A DNA stretch of 55,172 bases, from NCBI GenBank assembly GCA_015680685.1, contig MNCI01003715.1, positions 249,860 to 305,031 on the forward strand, read 5' to 3'. The stretch is from Gnetum montanum. Taxonomy: Eukaryota; Streptophyta; Gnetopsida; Gnetales; Gnetaceae. Both the position numbers and the translations under genes were made by a program. Shown piece by piece: positions 1 through 10,236 of the stretch (within the stretch, counting starts at the first letter, position 1; every line of letters begins with the position of its first letter). The notes under the pieces were generated by a model. It was not told the DNA's origin. It saw only the letters and a program-made list of their open reading frames with translations, and did no database searches.

Positions 1-2009
1 ACACCCTAGGCACCCACAACACCCTTTGTGGTCAAGGCTCCACNTAATTGAGTTTATGACATAGGAGGCATCGTCTGTGTTGGATTGACTTGCCGTGTCA
101 ATCACTAGTTGGCCTTGTTTTATCATTCCCTGCAGGTCATCTTGCAAGGCATGACAGTTGTCTGTACTGTGACCAGCCATTTGATGGTAATGACAGTATT
201 GGTCCAATTTAAAATGTTGTGGGACCAAGGGCTCATTTGGTACTGCTAAGGTGGGGTTCCTTAGTAGCTCGCAGTACCTATCATGTCTTTGGCGGGTAAT
301 CTTCGACACGTGTTTGTGTTGAATTTGCCCAGCTTTCAAGAGTTGCTCCAATAGTTGAGAGGGCTGCATCGGTAGTGGTGTATACTTTGAGTGGTCCTTA
401 CATTGAAAGTTGGGCCTTGGGGTGGCCCTTGTCAATGTAGGTGAGTTGGTGCCAAAGTTGGCAGCTTTGTTAGCTGGGGCTTTAGGTTGCTTAGCTTTTG
501 GGCCCCAGTTGGTTGCTTTTTTGATTGCGGTTACTGTTTCCTTGATTGTATTTTGCTTGCGAGTATGTTTGTTTTTGTAGGCCACATAAGTTGGGTCATT
601 GCTAGCTTGCATTGCTTCCTCTATGTCCTTAATTTGTATGAATGCCTGACTCAAAGTATGGGGTTTTAGATAATAAAGCTTCGATTTAATGAAGTCATTT
701 GCGGTTGCCTTAAGGATGGTAAGCAAATATGTTTCAGGAATAGGTTCGTGAAGTTCATTTAGGGCAACACTCCATCTTTGGATAAATTTCAGTGCTGGCT
801 CTAAAGGCGCTTGTTTAATTTGAATCAAGCTATCTAATGTGGCTTTAGGTTTCAGATTGTATTTGAAACGGGTGACAAACTGGTGTAACAAATCTTCCAA
901 AAAAGATATAGAGCTACGGGGTAAGGCTCNTTTTGGAAGATTTGTTACACCAGTTTGTCACCCGTTTCAAATACAATCTGAAACCTNTCCTCATTGTTCA
1001 ATGTTTTAAGGCGTTTTAATTCCTTTGCCAAGGAGTGCATCATTTTTTGTGTGTCTGCCCATTCTTGGGCGGTAGGAAGACTGGCGGTTTGGGTTGATGG
1101 TAATTGATAATGACTCAATTGTAGCATCATTTGTGGAAAAAGAGGTTGTTGGACTGTTGTTTGTTGTCGTGGGACAACATTTGGGGTTGAGATTATGAGA
1201 TGTGGTACATTGTAGTGAGTAGACGGGTTTTGCTGAACAGCTGGTGGGACCCACTGCCCAATCACAGGTTGTGAAGTGATCGTTGGTGTTTGTTGGATTT
1301 GCACTTGAGGTACATAATGGGTAGACGTGGAAGCAGGTATGACCGATGGCATTCCAATCACTTGAGGTCGAGAAGTCATTCCTGCATTAGTCTATTGGGA
1401 TTGTGTTTGCAATGGTATGACGGAAGTAGATGCATTAGTTTGAACGTTGGACTTGGAGAAGATGGGGATGGGAATGGCTACTTCCTGTAAGGAAGTTGGT
1501 GGTGGAAATATTGTTTCTTCCAGGAACGGTTGAAACAGTGGGTTTGTATGGGCTTGAGGGCTAACGGTATGGTATGATTCTCCATGTTCAGATTGGGCTG
1601 CAAAGTCATCTTCTTTATCTTGAGGCTCTATGGGAGGTAGTTGTAAGGCTTGACTTCAAGCCATGAGAAGTTGGGATATGAGTCTATGATGGTGTTCAGA
1701 GAGCGGAATTATGTCAAATGCTGAAGGGATGAACTCACGACCTCCCTTGTGGATAAGTTCATAGTCTCGTTTTGCTTCCCTTTTCGTATGGTCAATAGGT
1801 AGGTTGGCTTGGATTTTGACACATATGAAGTTGTACTATTCTAGTGTAAGAGTGGCATAGGTAGGGTCTTTGCCCTGTATCCTAAGCGACTGGTGTGTAG
1901 GGCCTTGAGGATTTATGTGTTCAATAACGGTTATGGATTCCATAGTAGTCACAAGGTTCGAAATTTCAGCAATTGGTAGTGTTACTGGGTTGATTTGGGA
2001 GGATTCCAT
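1..2009 (-). pseudogene. Tat-like Ty3/gypsy gag, copy 1 (3' end beyond window edge)
   Basis: This is the structural gag polyprotein of an LTR retrotransposon, which would form the cytoplasmic virus-like particle. The start is the ATG at 2009. It aligns with two other gag copies in the window (28870-31645 minus and 51544-54460 plus). From N to C terminus it has an N-terminal region, a Pro/Gln/Thr-rich stretch (about 1390-1100), a short coiled coil containing KELKRLK (about 1010-1035), the retrotrans-gag core (about 890-500) and a Cys/His motif (CHYHQ...GHSTDNCHALQDD, about 130-190) of the kind found in plant gypsy gags. In-frame stops lie near 1837, 1657 and 1393, so it is dead. Roughly 80 codons of the core are missing at the assembly break 903-987, judging from the other copies. 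It is the least decayed gag here. Confidence 0.85.
903..987. other. Assembly join: 56-bp fragment in inverted orientation between two N
   Basis: Single N characters sit at 930 and 987. The 56 bases between them (931-986) are the exact reverse complement of 847-902. The gag reading frame is continuous on both sides, but the part of the core domain that belongs here is absent. A short contig end placed in the wrong orientation inside a closed gap explains all of this. Confidence 0.85.
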
Positions 2010-2424
2010 GATGAACGTGAGTAGACTGGGCTGGATGAATGGAGTTGGATTGCAAGTAGTTGCAGCATGACCGTGACCAAACTAATCAAACTAGACCAAC
2101 AGGAGCAAGTTCAGTGTGACCAACAGGGATAGGAGATTCACAGGATAAGATGAAAAAGTTTTAACAGGTAGCGTGATCGACATTTTAACAATGGCAAATT
2201 CAGGCCCTCCTTCCAGCACCAAAAACTATGCTGACCTAAATCGTCGATGTAAGGATGGAAGGGAAACAGACACCGAGAGATTGTTGGGTAGCCACAACTG
2301 ACCCTACCTTTGCTTGAGGGCAAGTTGGAAAAGTAAATGAAGGCAGAGTGCCTTGGATGGTCTGCACGCAAATCAACCAAGGACTTCCCTGAGTGTAAGC
2401 TACGGCTAGCGTTGGGGTTATCGT

Positions 2425-2600
2425 AAACGATGTCCTAAAACGTGTAAATGTGCATAAAATGTAAACATGAGCCGTAAGATGTAAGACGTAAGTGTAAACG
2501 TAAGGCGTAAACAAGACGTAAACTAAACTGAATATGTAAACTGAACGTAAACTGAATGTAAGAAAAAATGTAAACAGAACATAAAAATAGAACATGAAAT
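2425..2600 (-). repeat. Short-motif array (GTAAACGTAAG-like) in the leader of gag copy 1
   Basis: About 175 bp are built from loosely repeated GTAAAC, ACGTAAG and TGTAAAC words, read here on the plus strand. On the coding (minus) strand they are TTACGTTTAC-like words. The array lies between the TATA box at 2874-2881 and the gag ATG at 2009, so it would be in the transcribed leader or R/U5. No coding potential is visible. The motif recalls the CTACGTTACGCTA words in the leader of the plus-strand element at 50940-51470. Confidence 0.6.
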
Positions 2601-2873
2601 AGAAAATGGAAATAATGTTTGGTTGGCAAAACGGAAATAATGTATTTCTTAGAAACAATGTGCACCGGTCAAAGCGTAGCTGCGTGTAGATGGAAGGTCG
2701 AACGCCTAGCCCTGGGGTGATGTAACGTGATGATGTGATGTGATGAATGTAAGAAATGCTTAGATGCCAATAGTCAGGTGTGTTGAGCGCCCAAGGATTG
2801 CAAGTTTTGTCCTCTGTCAGAATTGCCAATCTCTCTAATTTTTTGCCTCCCTAGTTTATGTGAATTGACAAGG

Positions 2874-2881
2874 TATTTATA
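2874..2881 (-). promoter_or_regulatory. TATA box of the copy-1 retrotransposon LTR
   Basis: The minus strand reads CCCTATAAATACC. The same context, CCCTATAAATACCC, occurs at 50440-50447 in the related plus-strand element. It lies upstream of gag copy 1 in the same orientation, so it is probably the core promoter of that element's 5' LTR. Confidence 0.75.
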
Positions 2882-4004
2882 GGGTTGGGCCGGGCTCGGG
2901 CACGAAATTCAAGAATAGAATCAATGGCTGGGAGATGAGAGGAAAGCAAATCTAGTGACATGTATCCAATGGATAGGTGTGCTCAGGTTGGATGCATGTT
3001 GGGGAGAGTTGGATGTGTGTTGGATAGTTGTGCATGAGTTGGATTTGTGTCAGATAGTTGTGCACGAGTTGGATACGTGTTGGCGAGAGTTGGATGTGTG
3101 TTGGATAGTTGTGCATGAGTTGGATTTGTGTCGGATAGTTGTACACGAGTTGGATGTGTGTTGGCAAGCTACATTCTTGACCAAGTACATCACATTTTAC
3201 AATTTATGAGTTATTCAAGCCCATGAAAGTACATTTAATTTAGACCATGAGGGCTTGACTATCCCACAAATAAAGATTTACAATGAAATGTACAAGGGAA
3301 ATTCGATCCGTCTTGCTTCAAACTTCTTTGTCCCTGAGTTTTTCTAGAATTTTCTGGGAGTTGCTGATGTTGAGAATTTTCTGCCATTTTCTGGATTTTT
3401 TTGAAAGTTGTTGATGTTGAGAATTTTTAGCCATTTTTTGGAATTTTCTGAAATTTTCTGGAAGTTGGTTACGCTGGACTCACGCTGCCAACGTGACCTG
3501 GGCGTCAGTGACAAAAATGAGTGTTTTTGGAGCTGAAATCTGAAGTTCTGGAGGCTGAAACTTGGAGAAATCATTAATGTACCTTGAGGGTGACTTGTCC
3601 CTTCAAAATTAGACCATTTTGATGCTATTTTGCGGCTATTTTGAGCCTGTTTTGAGGCTCTAAAAGTTGGTCACGCTATGGTCATGCCTAGCATGATTGC
3701 CCAGTGTGACTTGCAAAAAAAAACTATGTAGTTTGGCTTAAAATTTGGACTCTTGAATGCTGAGACTTGGAGTGGACATCAGCAGCTCTTGAGGATGGAT
3801 TGCACCCTTAGATTTGGACCACTTTTTATTTGATTTTGAAACTGTTGGAGCTGCTCATGATGAGGGCAAGCTAGTTTAATGGTGTGATCAAGCTGGCTTG
3901 AGTAACCTGGACTTGAGTTTCATGCCTTAGTCAAATTTTGCCTTCCAAATTCTTGAAAGGGCTTGAGTTGTTCTTGTGTCAAAGTGTTAGGCCAAAATTA
4001 GTGG
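2882..4004 (-). mobile_element. Probable U3 part of the copy-1 5' LTR
   Basis: The stretch upstream of the copy-1 TATA box has no coding potential. It holds an 81-bp direct repeat (3004-3165) and imperfect GAGAATTTT(C/T)...GCCATTTT(C/T)TGG repeats (about 3340-3470). Its far end abuts the Athila-like LTR at 4005, so the true 5' end of this LTR was not found. Assignment as U3 rests on position, on the TATA box and on analogy with the other elements. Confidence 0.45.
3004..3165. repeat. Two 81-bp tandem units of TTGGATGTGTG-type subrepeats
   Basis: Unit 1 is 3004-3084 and unit 2 is 3085-3165. Each is made of three subunits of about 32, 30 and 19 bp that begin GAGTTGGAT or GAGAGTTGGAT; the two longer ones end ATAGTTGTGCAT or ATAGTTGTGCAC. 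The array begins about 120 bp upstream of the TATA box at 2874-2881, where retrotransposon U3 enhancer repeats often lie. Repeat-rich frames are open on both strands but look like by-products of the repeat. Confidence 0.8.
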
Positions 4005-4792
4005 TGTTTCACACATGATTTGGTCGAACTCCATGGACTAAGTGCTTATGCGCCTTCACAGAACAAGGATGGGTTAGGCGATCGTTGTCTTCCCAAGCTT
4101 ACTCGTATGACACGATTGTATGGTTAAGTAAATGTGAGTTATATGATTTTTATGATTTTTATGTTTTATGTCTAGGTGCTAAAGAGGGAAGAAGTGAATT
4201 AATTGAATAACTAATTTAAATTAACTAATCAGCTAGGTCCTAACTAATCATAACACCAGCATTTGTTCCCACTTTCCGTACACATCTTGAACCAGTGCAA
4301 CACTACTGGGATTACCAAATGCTAATTGTTACTGGGTTACTAAGTGTTCCACACATGCTCGAAGTGGTTGTACTGAGTGTGCTTACTTGTGAAAATTATC
4401 GAATCAATAAAAGCAACATTAATTAACTAATGAAAGCATTAAAGAACTGTAAATAACATTAAGGGTAAGAAATAAGCTATTTTGAATGCTGCAAGGTTTA
4501 TCACAAATTTCGTCTTTATTTCCAGACACAAGGTGTGCTTAGGTACACAATGCTCGAATAAAGATCTGTTTGCTTTATGACTCCTATTGCGGGCACTCAG
4601 AAATAATTCTAACTTTGAAAGGGAGAAACTGCAAGAGTTTGGGTAAGGGACTAAGAACTAATTGCCAAACCAAATGCGCCTGCCTCTTATTTATAGGCAA
4701 CGAGACAGGTTCTGATATTGGATGTTTGATATTGCTTGGTAGGATCCAATATTGTGGATGCAATATCATGACCCCAATATCGCGGCTCATCA
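4005..4792 (-). mobile_element. Athila-like LTR, minus orientation
   Basis: It is homologous over most of its length to 42938-43788 and shares landmarks with 54461-55098: the AATAAAGATC-type word, the phrase ending TTCTAACT, the TATA box and the phased boxes. The 5' end (minus strand TGATGAG, plus CTCATCA at 4786-4792) is where its homology with the other LTRs stops. The left end at TGT (4005) is less sure, and no target-site duplication is visible. A decayed post-pol ORF of the same orientation lies to its right, which suggests a 3' LTR, although the GGGGGTA polypurine tract seen beside the other copies is not found here. Confidence 0.75.
4688..4781 (-). promoter_or_regulatory. TATA box and phased hexamer boxes of the 4005-4792 LTR
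   Basis: The TATA box (TATAAATA on the minus strand) is 4688-4695. Upstream on that strand, hexamers start at 4714 (GATATT), 4728 (GATATT), 4748 (AATATT), 4762 (AATATC) and 4776 (AATATC). The steps are 14, 20, 14 and 14 bp and the first box is 19 bp from the TATA box. The layout matches three other LTRs in the window. Confidence 0.8.
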
Positions 4793-5049
4793 CTCAACAA
4801 CCTATTGGAATTGCATCTATTACATTGAAAGATGCTAGCCAGGAACCTCAACCAACATGTCATAGTTTGGTATGAATCAATCTTAGCATGAGAAGTAATA
4901 TTTTTAGTTCCTTGAAACATTAATAGATAGAGAAGCTAAAATACCACATTAATCAAATACATTTAACAACTAAATCATGAATCACATCATGCTAGTAATT
5001 AAGGAAAAAGTGTCAGTAAGAGACCATGTAAATACATAAATATTATCAA

Positions 5050-6560
5050 AAAGCAATGTCAGAGGTAACTATGACTGAATACATAGACATAAACACAAAT
5101 GTATAGCTAGATCTTGGTGCAATGTTTTCAAGGGCTTTGTTTAGAGCATTAGTCTACATAAAATTTGTCTCTATGACAGTATCATCAACCTTGGTGACTA
5201 GCTACTCCTCCATTTCAACTTTTCCTAATGGTCCAACCTCTAACTCATGGACCAGAGTGGTCATCTCAATCAACATAGGGTCAAATAAATCCTCCATCAC
5301 CGTTGAACCAGAGGACTCATTTAGTGATCGAAAATGTTCAAATGATTATTTACCCAATGACTAAACATTCATATATGGGTGGGTAAGCCTCCTATCAACT
5401 TGTCCAAAACGGTGATCGATCTTAGACTGCATGGCATCCATGATGGCGATCAACCTACCCTCCATTACCTCTAAGTAGGCAAATAGTATTGCACAGTCTC
5501 CAAACTGCTATTGCTGCTGGCCAAGATTGATAGGTGCCACCTACATTTCCTAGTTGTACCCATAAAACTGATCCCCATTAGCCTTCCCACCATCTCTAGT
5601 GACACATGGGTTCGAGAGCTAGATGAGATCATTTAGTTGTGTCCTAGGGACACGTTGGGTGTAGAATGCACACACCAAATGTGGGAGCTGATTCTCAGCA
5701 AAAACCTAGACTTTTCTATCATCATACTCAGGTTTTGGGATTTGCTAGTGCTTGAAAAGAGCAAATACAGTTGATGAAAAAGGCATGACAACAACATCTC
5801 AATTGACAATCTCCATTTGCCTGATGATAATGTGGAAATAGTTTAGCGAACAATCCTCCTCTAAATCTAGCATCACCATAAGGATGAAGGATATCCTATG
5901 AGTGCGATGCGTGATAGCCAAGAGGTTTGTGTGAATTGCCTTGATGAGAACTCTGCATTGTGGGCTGAGGTTTTTATAGGGCCATCCTGTCTCATCAGTC
6001 TCCACCTCAGTCACCTTGCTCAGCAACTGTGTTTTTTTCTCTAAGGTGGTAGTCACAAAATACTCCTATTGTGGACTGACTGCCATGCTGAATGCCTACC
6101 CCAAGACCTGGTTCATAGGTGTATAGGTGGAGTCACCAATCTGGACCACCTTCAAGACAAGTGATCCTCAATGATGTGCCACATAGAACTAATGGGCCTC
6201 CTCCTCATAGTAATCAGGACCTCTGGTGATGATGAAATCAAGATGGTGTTAAACAAGCTTGTCAACCATCTTAGGCCAAAGAAGCTGCAACATGGAGCAG
6301 AAGTTCTTTGGACTCTGTAAGAGGGCTATTCTGAGTTTCCCCTCCATTCGTTGCCACTCCTGTCATGCTAGTGCCTCCTGTGCATGCCTATATGCCTCCT
6401 GCTCTTGTTCTCTGGCAGCATTCCGTGAAGCAGCCTAAGAGCCTACATGATGTCTTCCCTATGTTTGTTCTCTCTCTTGTGGCTACTGCAGTCTGTTGGA
6501 TCTCCTCCTCACATCCAGTTGTGATGACGAGAACACAGAAATATATTATAGCTCAAATGT
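5050..6560 (-). pseudogene. Decayed post-pol ORF of an Athila-like element
   Basis: Translating the minus strand gives long stretches of open reading separated by single stops. The best open part is 5799-6056. Around it is a pattern that I associate with the plant-specific ORF that Athila-like elements often carry between integrase and the 3' LTR (annotated as putative plant transposon protein or env-like): Leu-rich helices with a motif NLLAITHRTHRISFILMVML. The product's role is not known. A Glu/Gln/Arg-rich part lies near 6300-6450, and the 5050-5400 end reads as an acidic helical stretch. Its position just upstream of the 4005-4792 LTR on the same strand fits a 3' end of such an element. 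The family assignment is inferred from pattern, not from a search. Confidence 0.5.
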
Positions 6561-8294
6561 TAACAAATAAATCATTGTTGGCAAACAATAGTTAACAATA
6601 GATAAACTATTTGGAATATGTGTAACTATTATAGTAACTATGATTTAATTTTCTGAAATAAGCAATATATCAAAAAAAAAATGCAGTAGTAACTATGATC
6701 TATATTTGCTTTATTCTTAATGGCTGAAACTAATTACTACAGTTCTCTTTTGTCATACACCTTTGTCAACAGCTGAAACTATTACTACAGTGAGCATGGC
6801 ACAAATTATGAGACTCATGGCCACATGAGTAGCTGTAATGTATTTTTCCAAAGCGACTACTGACATGGTCTGATTCTTTGGGGGGAAAGGAGGAACTGAA
6901 AGGTGGGATCAACCACATCCCTGTTTGATTGGAAAGGTGCACTTGCCTCTCTCACCAGACCAACTCAATGGGGTCTACACTGGTAGTGAAGTGGCCACAG
7001 AAAGATTGAATAACAACGGTGCTTTTTTGTCCCCTCTCTCTCTCTGTATCTTTCCTCTCTATATGCACAGTGAGTCTGTTTTCTTGCCTTGCCTGTGCTC
7101 CTCTGTTGAATTCAAAGACATACATAGGCCTGGTTCTGGTACGATAAGCATCATCCAAGGGCAAATGGGAGGATGACAGACTGATGCCTTATTTGAAGCA
7201 AATTTAGTAATGGGATTGGTAGCACTTAAACAGTACCATGCTCATGCTCATGTTATACGCCAGCCCATTCACACCACACCACCTTCTCTTGCACTTCATG
7301 CTTTTGCTTTTTAGTTTTTGTGTGTTAGGCCTCTTGCATTGAAGAAAAGACTAATATCTTTTTGAGCAGTGTTGTAATTAGGCTCTAATTTCTTTTCCAG
7401 TAACTGTGCTCAGGCTTAAACCCAGTTTTGCAGTACCTGAAGCTCAAACCCACGTCATCTTAGATGAAATAGGCTGAAACTCTTTTGGCGCAGATGCCCT
7501 TAAGCTCAAACCCAAGCTTTTTAATAGCTGTGCTTAAGCTCAAACCTAAGTCATCCAACATGAGATACATGCAAAGGAAAACGATTAGGTAAAAAACAAA
7601 GAAACATAAGAGAGGCACTTGAATTGCATTCATGGTTATTGCACTTTTTGTTGCCTCCTTTGCAAAGCAATGCACAAAGTCTTATTAGACGCAGTTACAG
7701 GGAAGTTGGTTGGATTATAAATGGTGGCAATATTTTCACTGTAACCAACAAGTTAAAACGATCATGATACTTCAGTTTTGGGTGTTATCATGGAAATGTT
7801 GAAAGTTGTGTGTAATGCAGGTAACATTTCGGTGTCTGTGAGGGGAAATGAGTTTGTTTGTAACTTGCAATCATTTTCTGGAATCCCAACTCATTGGAAA
7901 AATTTAATTTCGAATTGTCTATCATTTTATTGTTAGTAACTCACCACTATCAACACATGGTTTACAGATATGGTAACCAAATTCAAGATTTTGTCGTTTC
8001 AACTTTCACCCCTCAATCATATCCTGTAAAAAAACAAACCTCGTATTCAAGGATTGGGAATTGGAATTACACAAAAACATTTCATGTCTTTGGGGTGCCA
8101 GCCCATAATTTATGTTTCTTTCTTTATTTCTTGGAACCTGTAATTAGCTTCCTGTATTGCAATTTTTTAAAGAACTCATATATGCCATCACATATTACTA
8201 CAGTATGTGATTAAGATTCAAAACCGTTTCAGGGAAAAGTGGGGCGTTTAACAATCATAGCACTGTATTGGAAGAACTCTGTAAAAGGTAACAC
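6561..8294. other. No gene recognised
   Basis: I find no convincing ORF, RNA gene or element here. Minor contents are a CT-rich simple stretch (about 7030-7060) and a few scattered AGCTCAAACCCA-like words (7400-7545). Short open frames at 6925-7176 and 7894-8214 show no family motif. Confidence 0.5.
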
Positions 8295-8440
8295 TTACCC
8301 TAGCGATCATTGCTGTTGCTGATTCTGAAATTGGATGCTTTGGAACGGAATCCTCTGCTGCTGCCTTTGTGGACTTTCTCTGCGGCCTTGTGCAATGTTG
8401 CTTCTTGCCCGGTGTCCTACTGCGTGCAACGGAGAGTGCA
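8295..8440 (-). pseudogene. First exon of a MULE-like transposase (copy A)
   Basis: This region is directly homologous to 36661-36800, the 5' part of the better preserved MULE copy B. On the minus strand it is open and encodes a short basic N terminus rich in Lys, Arg, Thr and Ala (words GKKQH and RPQRKSTKAAA), like a nuclear-localisation segment. It ends in a clean splice donor (AGG followed by GTAAGTG, about 8297-8304). Copy B has the equivalent donor AAG followed by GTAAGTT. The downstream body that should lie further left was not found, so copy A is a 5' remnant. Confidence 0.6.
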
Positions 8441-8535
8441 TGTAAAAGTAAAAGTGGAAATAACCATCGAGGTGATTCTTTTTATTCTTTTACATTTTAC
8501 TCCGCGATGTGAGATTCTGCAACTTTCATTTTACA

Positions 8536-8950
8536 GCGAGTCGCACATTAATTCTCTTGCAGTTTAACTTGAATATTGCGTCTCTTAGTTTTCAAGTGCT
8601 ACTCGCAGTTTAATTTTGGAAGTTGCCAGACCCATACTAAATTGCGAATCGCAGTTTTTATTGCTGAACCACATTGTTATAATAATATGTGACTTGCAAT
8701 ATTTATTGCTGAAAATCAAGAGTGCGACTGGCATTGACGCGCAGTGTGTTCAATTGGCATATGTTAAAAAAAAAAATTGCAGTGACCTGCGAATCGCAAG
8801 TACTTGCAGAGTTGATTTGGGAAAAATGAGCGAATACTGAACTTTATTGTGTGGCGAACACTGAACTTTATTGTGTGACGCATGTTCACGCACGTAATTA
8901 AATTGCGGACTCGCAGAATTGAATTGGGAAACAGGAGCGAGTCACATGCA
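8536..8950. repeat. Palindromic TGCGANTCGCA repeats near the MULE copy-A end
   Basis: Copies lie at 8536-8544 (GCGAGTCGC), 8643-8653 and 8788-8798 (both TGCGAATCGCA) and 8904-8915 (TGCGGACTCGCA). Partial copies are near 8720-8745 and 8936-8944. One related word, TGCGAGTCCCA, is at 36909-36919 at the equivalent position of MULE copy B. They lie upstream of exon 1, where subterminal transposase-binding repeats of DNA transposons are often found. That role is an inference. Confidence 0.65.
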
Positions 8951-9249
8951 TTAAAAAAATTAAATGCCGCACAATACTGCGTGATGCATGTTTTTTCAAA
9001 AAAATTGTGATTACATGTGAATTGCATGTTCACGTAATTCATATCAAAGAAATATTCTAATCATCATTAATAAAAAAATGGGATATACTAGGATCAGTGT
9101 ACAAACTAATTAACAATAAACAAATAACCAACACATAGTCTTGCAAAACTCAATTAACTAAAATAAAGCATAGTTTGATCCATCAAAAGAGAGTGACAAA
9201 CGTGCTGTCAAATAATCGATAACAAGTACATAATATCTTCAGATCATAC

Positions 9250-10236
9250 TTTGCTTTTCAAGGATGTTGAATAGAAAATACATTGACATCATTGTCATCT
9301 AATGAGCATTGGTTTAGGGTATAAACGGGATCAAAGGGACTATTCATGATTCTCTTGGCCATTTACACTCCAATCTGCAAGCAAAACGAAATTGATTAAA
9401 ATAAAAAGAACACAATGTAAACTATTTTAATAATCATAAATAAGCAAAGGAATAATATCCTCACCCTCAGTAAAAAGTTTTCTTGCACAATTAGGCTTAG
9501 AAAGTTTTTAGGTAGAATGTTTGGTAGTACTATTCCAACCAAACAATCTTTTTTTATTCAATAATCCATCTGCATTACTTGAAAATACAAACTTTGATTC
9601 CCACAATTCCACATGTTTTTCTATTTCTAATATACTATTGTTGTTTGTAGATAATGTCTTTGTGAATTTTGTCAACATGTTTTTGAGCCTAAGAATTTTT
9701 GCTTTCCACCGTGCATCTGCTTTACCTTTGTCCACCTCCATATCTTGAACTGTTTTCTCCTCCATGTCTACCTCATTTATTACAGACCTCTGGCTAGTTG
9801 ATCCTAATGTCTCTGGTGTCATTCCTAGTTCTAAAGCATCTTCCTTGCAAGGGAATTAATGTGGCTTAAATGAATTTAGTTTCACAGGAACACATGAATT
9901 GTAAAATTCATCTTGGAAGAAGAACTTGAATGCATTGGTGAGACCCTTCACACTAATAAGAACTTTCATCGAGTACTTGAAAAATGGCCAAGGCAAGACC
10001 ATTTACACTCACAAGATATACTAAAAGAAAACACCTTTGAAACATTGTACCAAGTGTTTGACATCAAACTATTCTAACTTTGCACAACATATTCATCTTT
10101 CTTTCCTATGACTTGGACACAGTCAACATCAGATATTTGTAAAGCCTTTTTCCAAGACTTCTTATTGAAATATCTATCTTTCTTGTTTATGAAATATCCT
10201 ACAACATTAATTCTTGGATTATGCCAATAATATTAT
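9250..10236 (-). pseudogene. MULE-like transposase copy B, 3' exons, cut by a retrotransposon
   Basis: This is the C-terminal part of a Mutator-like transposase with a SWIM-type zinc finger. On the minus strand 10225-9840 reads as a folded-domain stretch followed by Cys-x-Cys-x-Trp (CECKWSCLGH), the usual start of a SWIM motif, now broken by a stop. The next part (9822-9508) is open and highly charged. A splice donor (GAGG followed by GTGAGG, about 9463) and an acceptor (TTTGCTTGCAG, ending at 9378) lead to a short last exon of about 34 codons that closes with TGA near 9266. At 10237 the frame is interrupted by the left end of a Tat-like LTR and resumes at 34389. Confidence 0.75.

Noticed and set aside
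1836-1838. Programmed readthrough at the stop before YNF, shared in position by two gag copies
   Set aside because: The two stops are different (TAG and TGA), other stops exist in the same frames, and decay of an ancestral TGG codon explains both.
2955-3209. Repeat-rich open frames on both strands
   Set aside because: The frames follow from the absence of stops in the 81-bp repeat; the regular peptide repeat mirrors the DNA repeat.
4005-4792. Target-site duplication around the 4-kb LTR
   Set aside because: The flanks AGTGG and CTCAA do not match, so solo-LTR status cannot be claimed.
6925-7176. Open frames on both strands near 6925-7176
   Set aside because: They are short, overlap each other in opposite orientation, include CT-rich sequence and show no domain motif.
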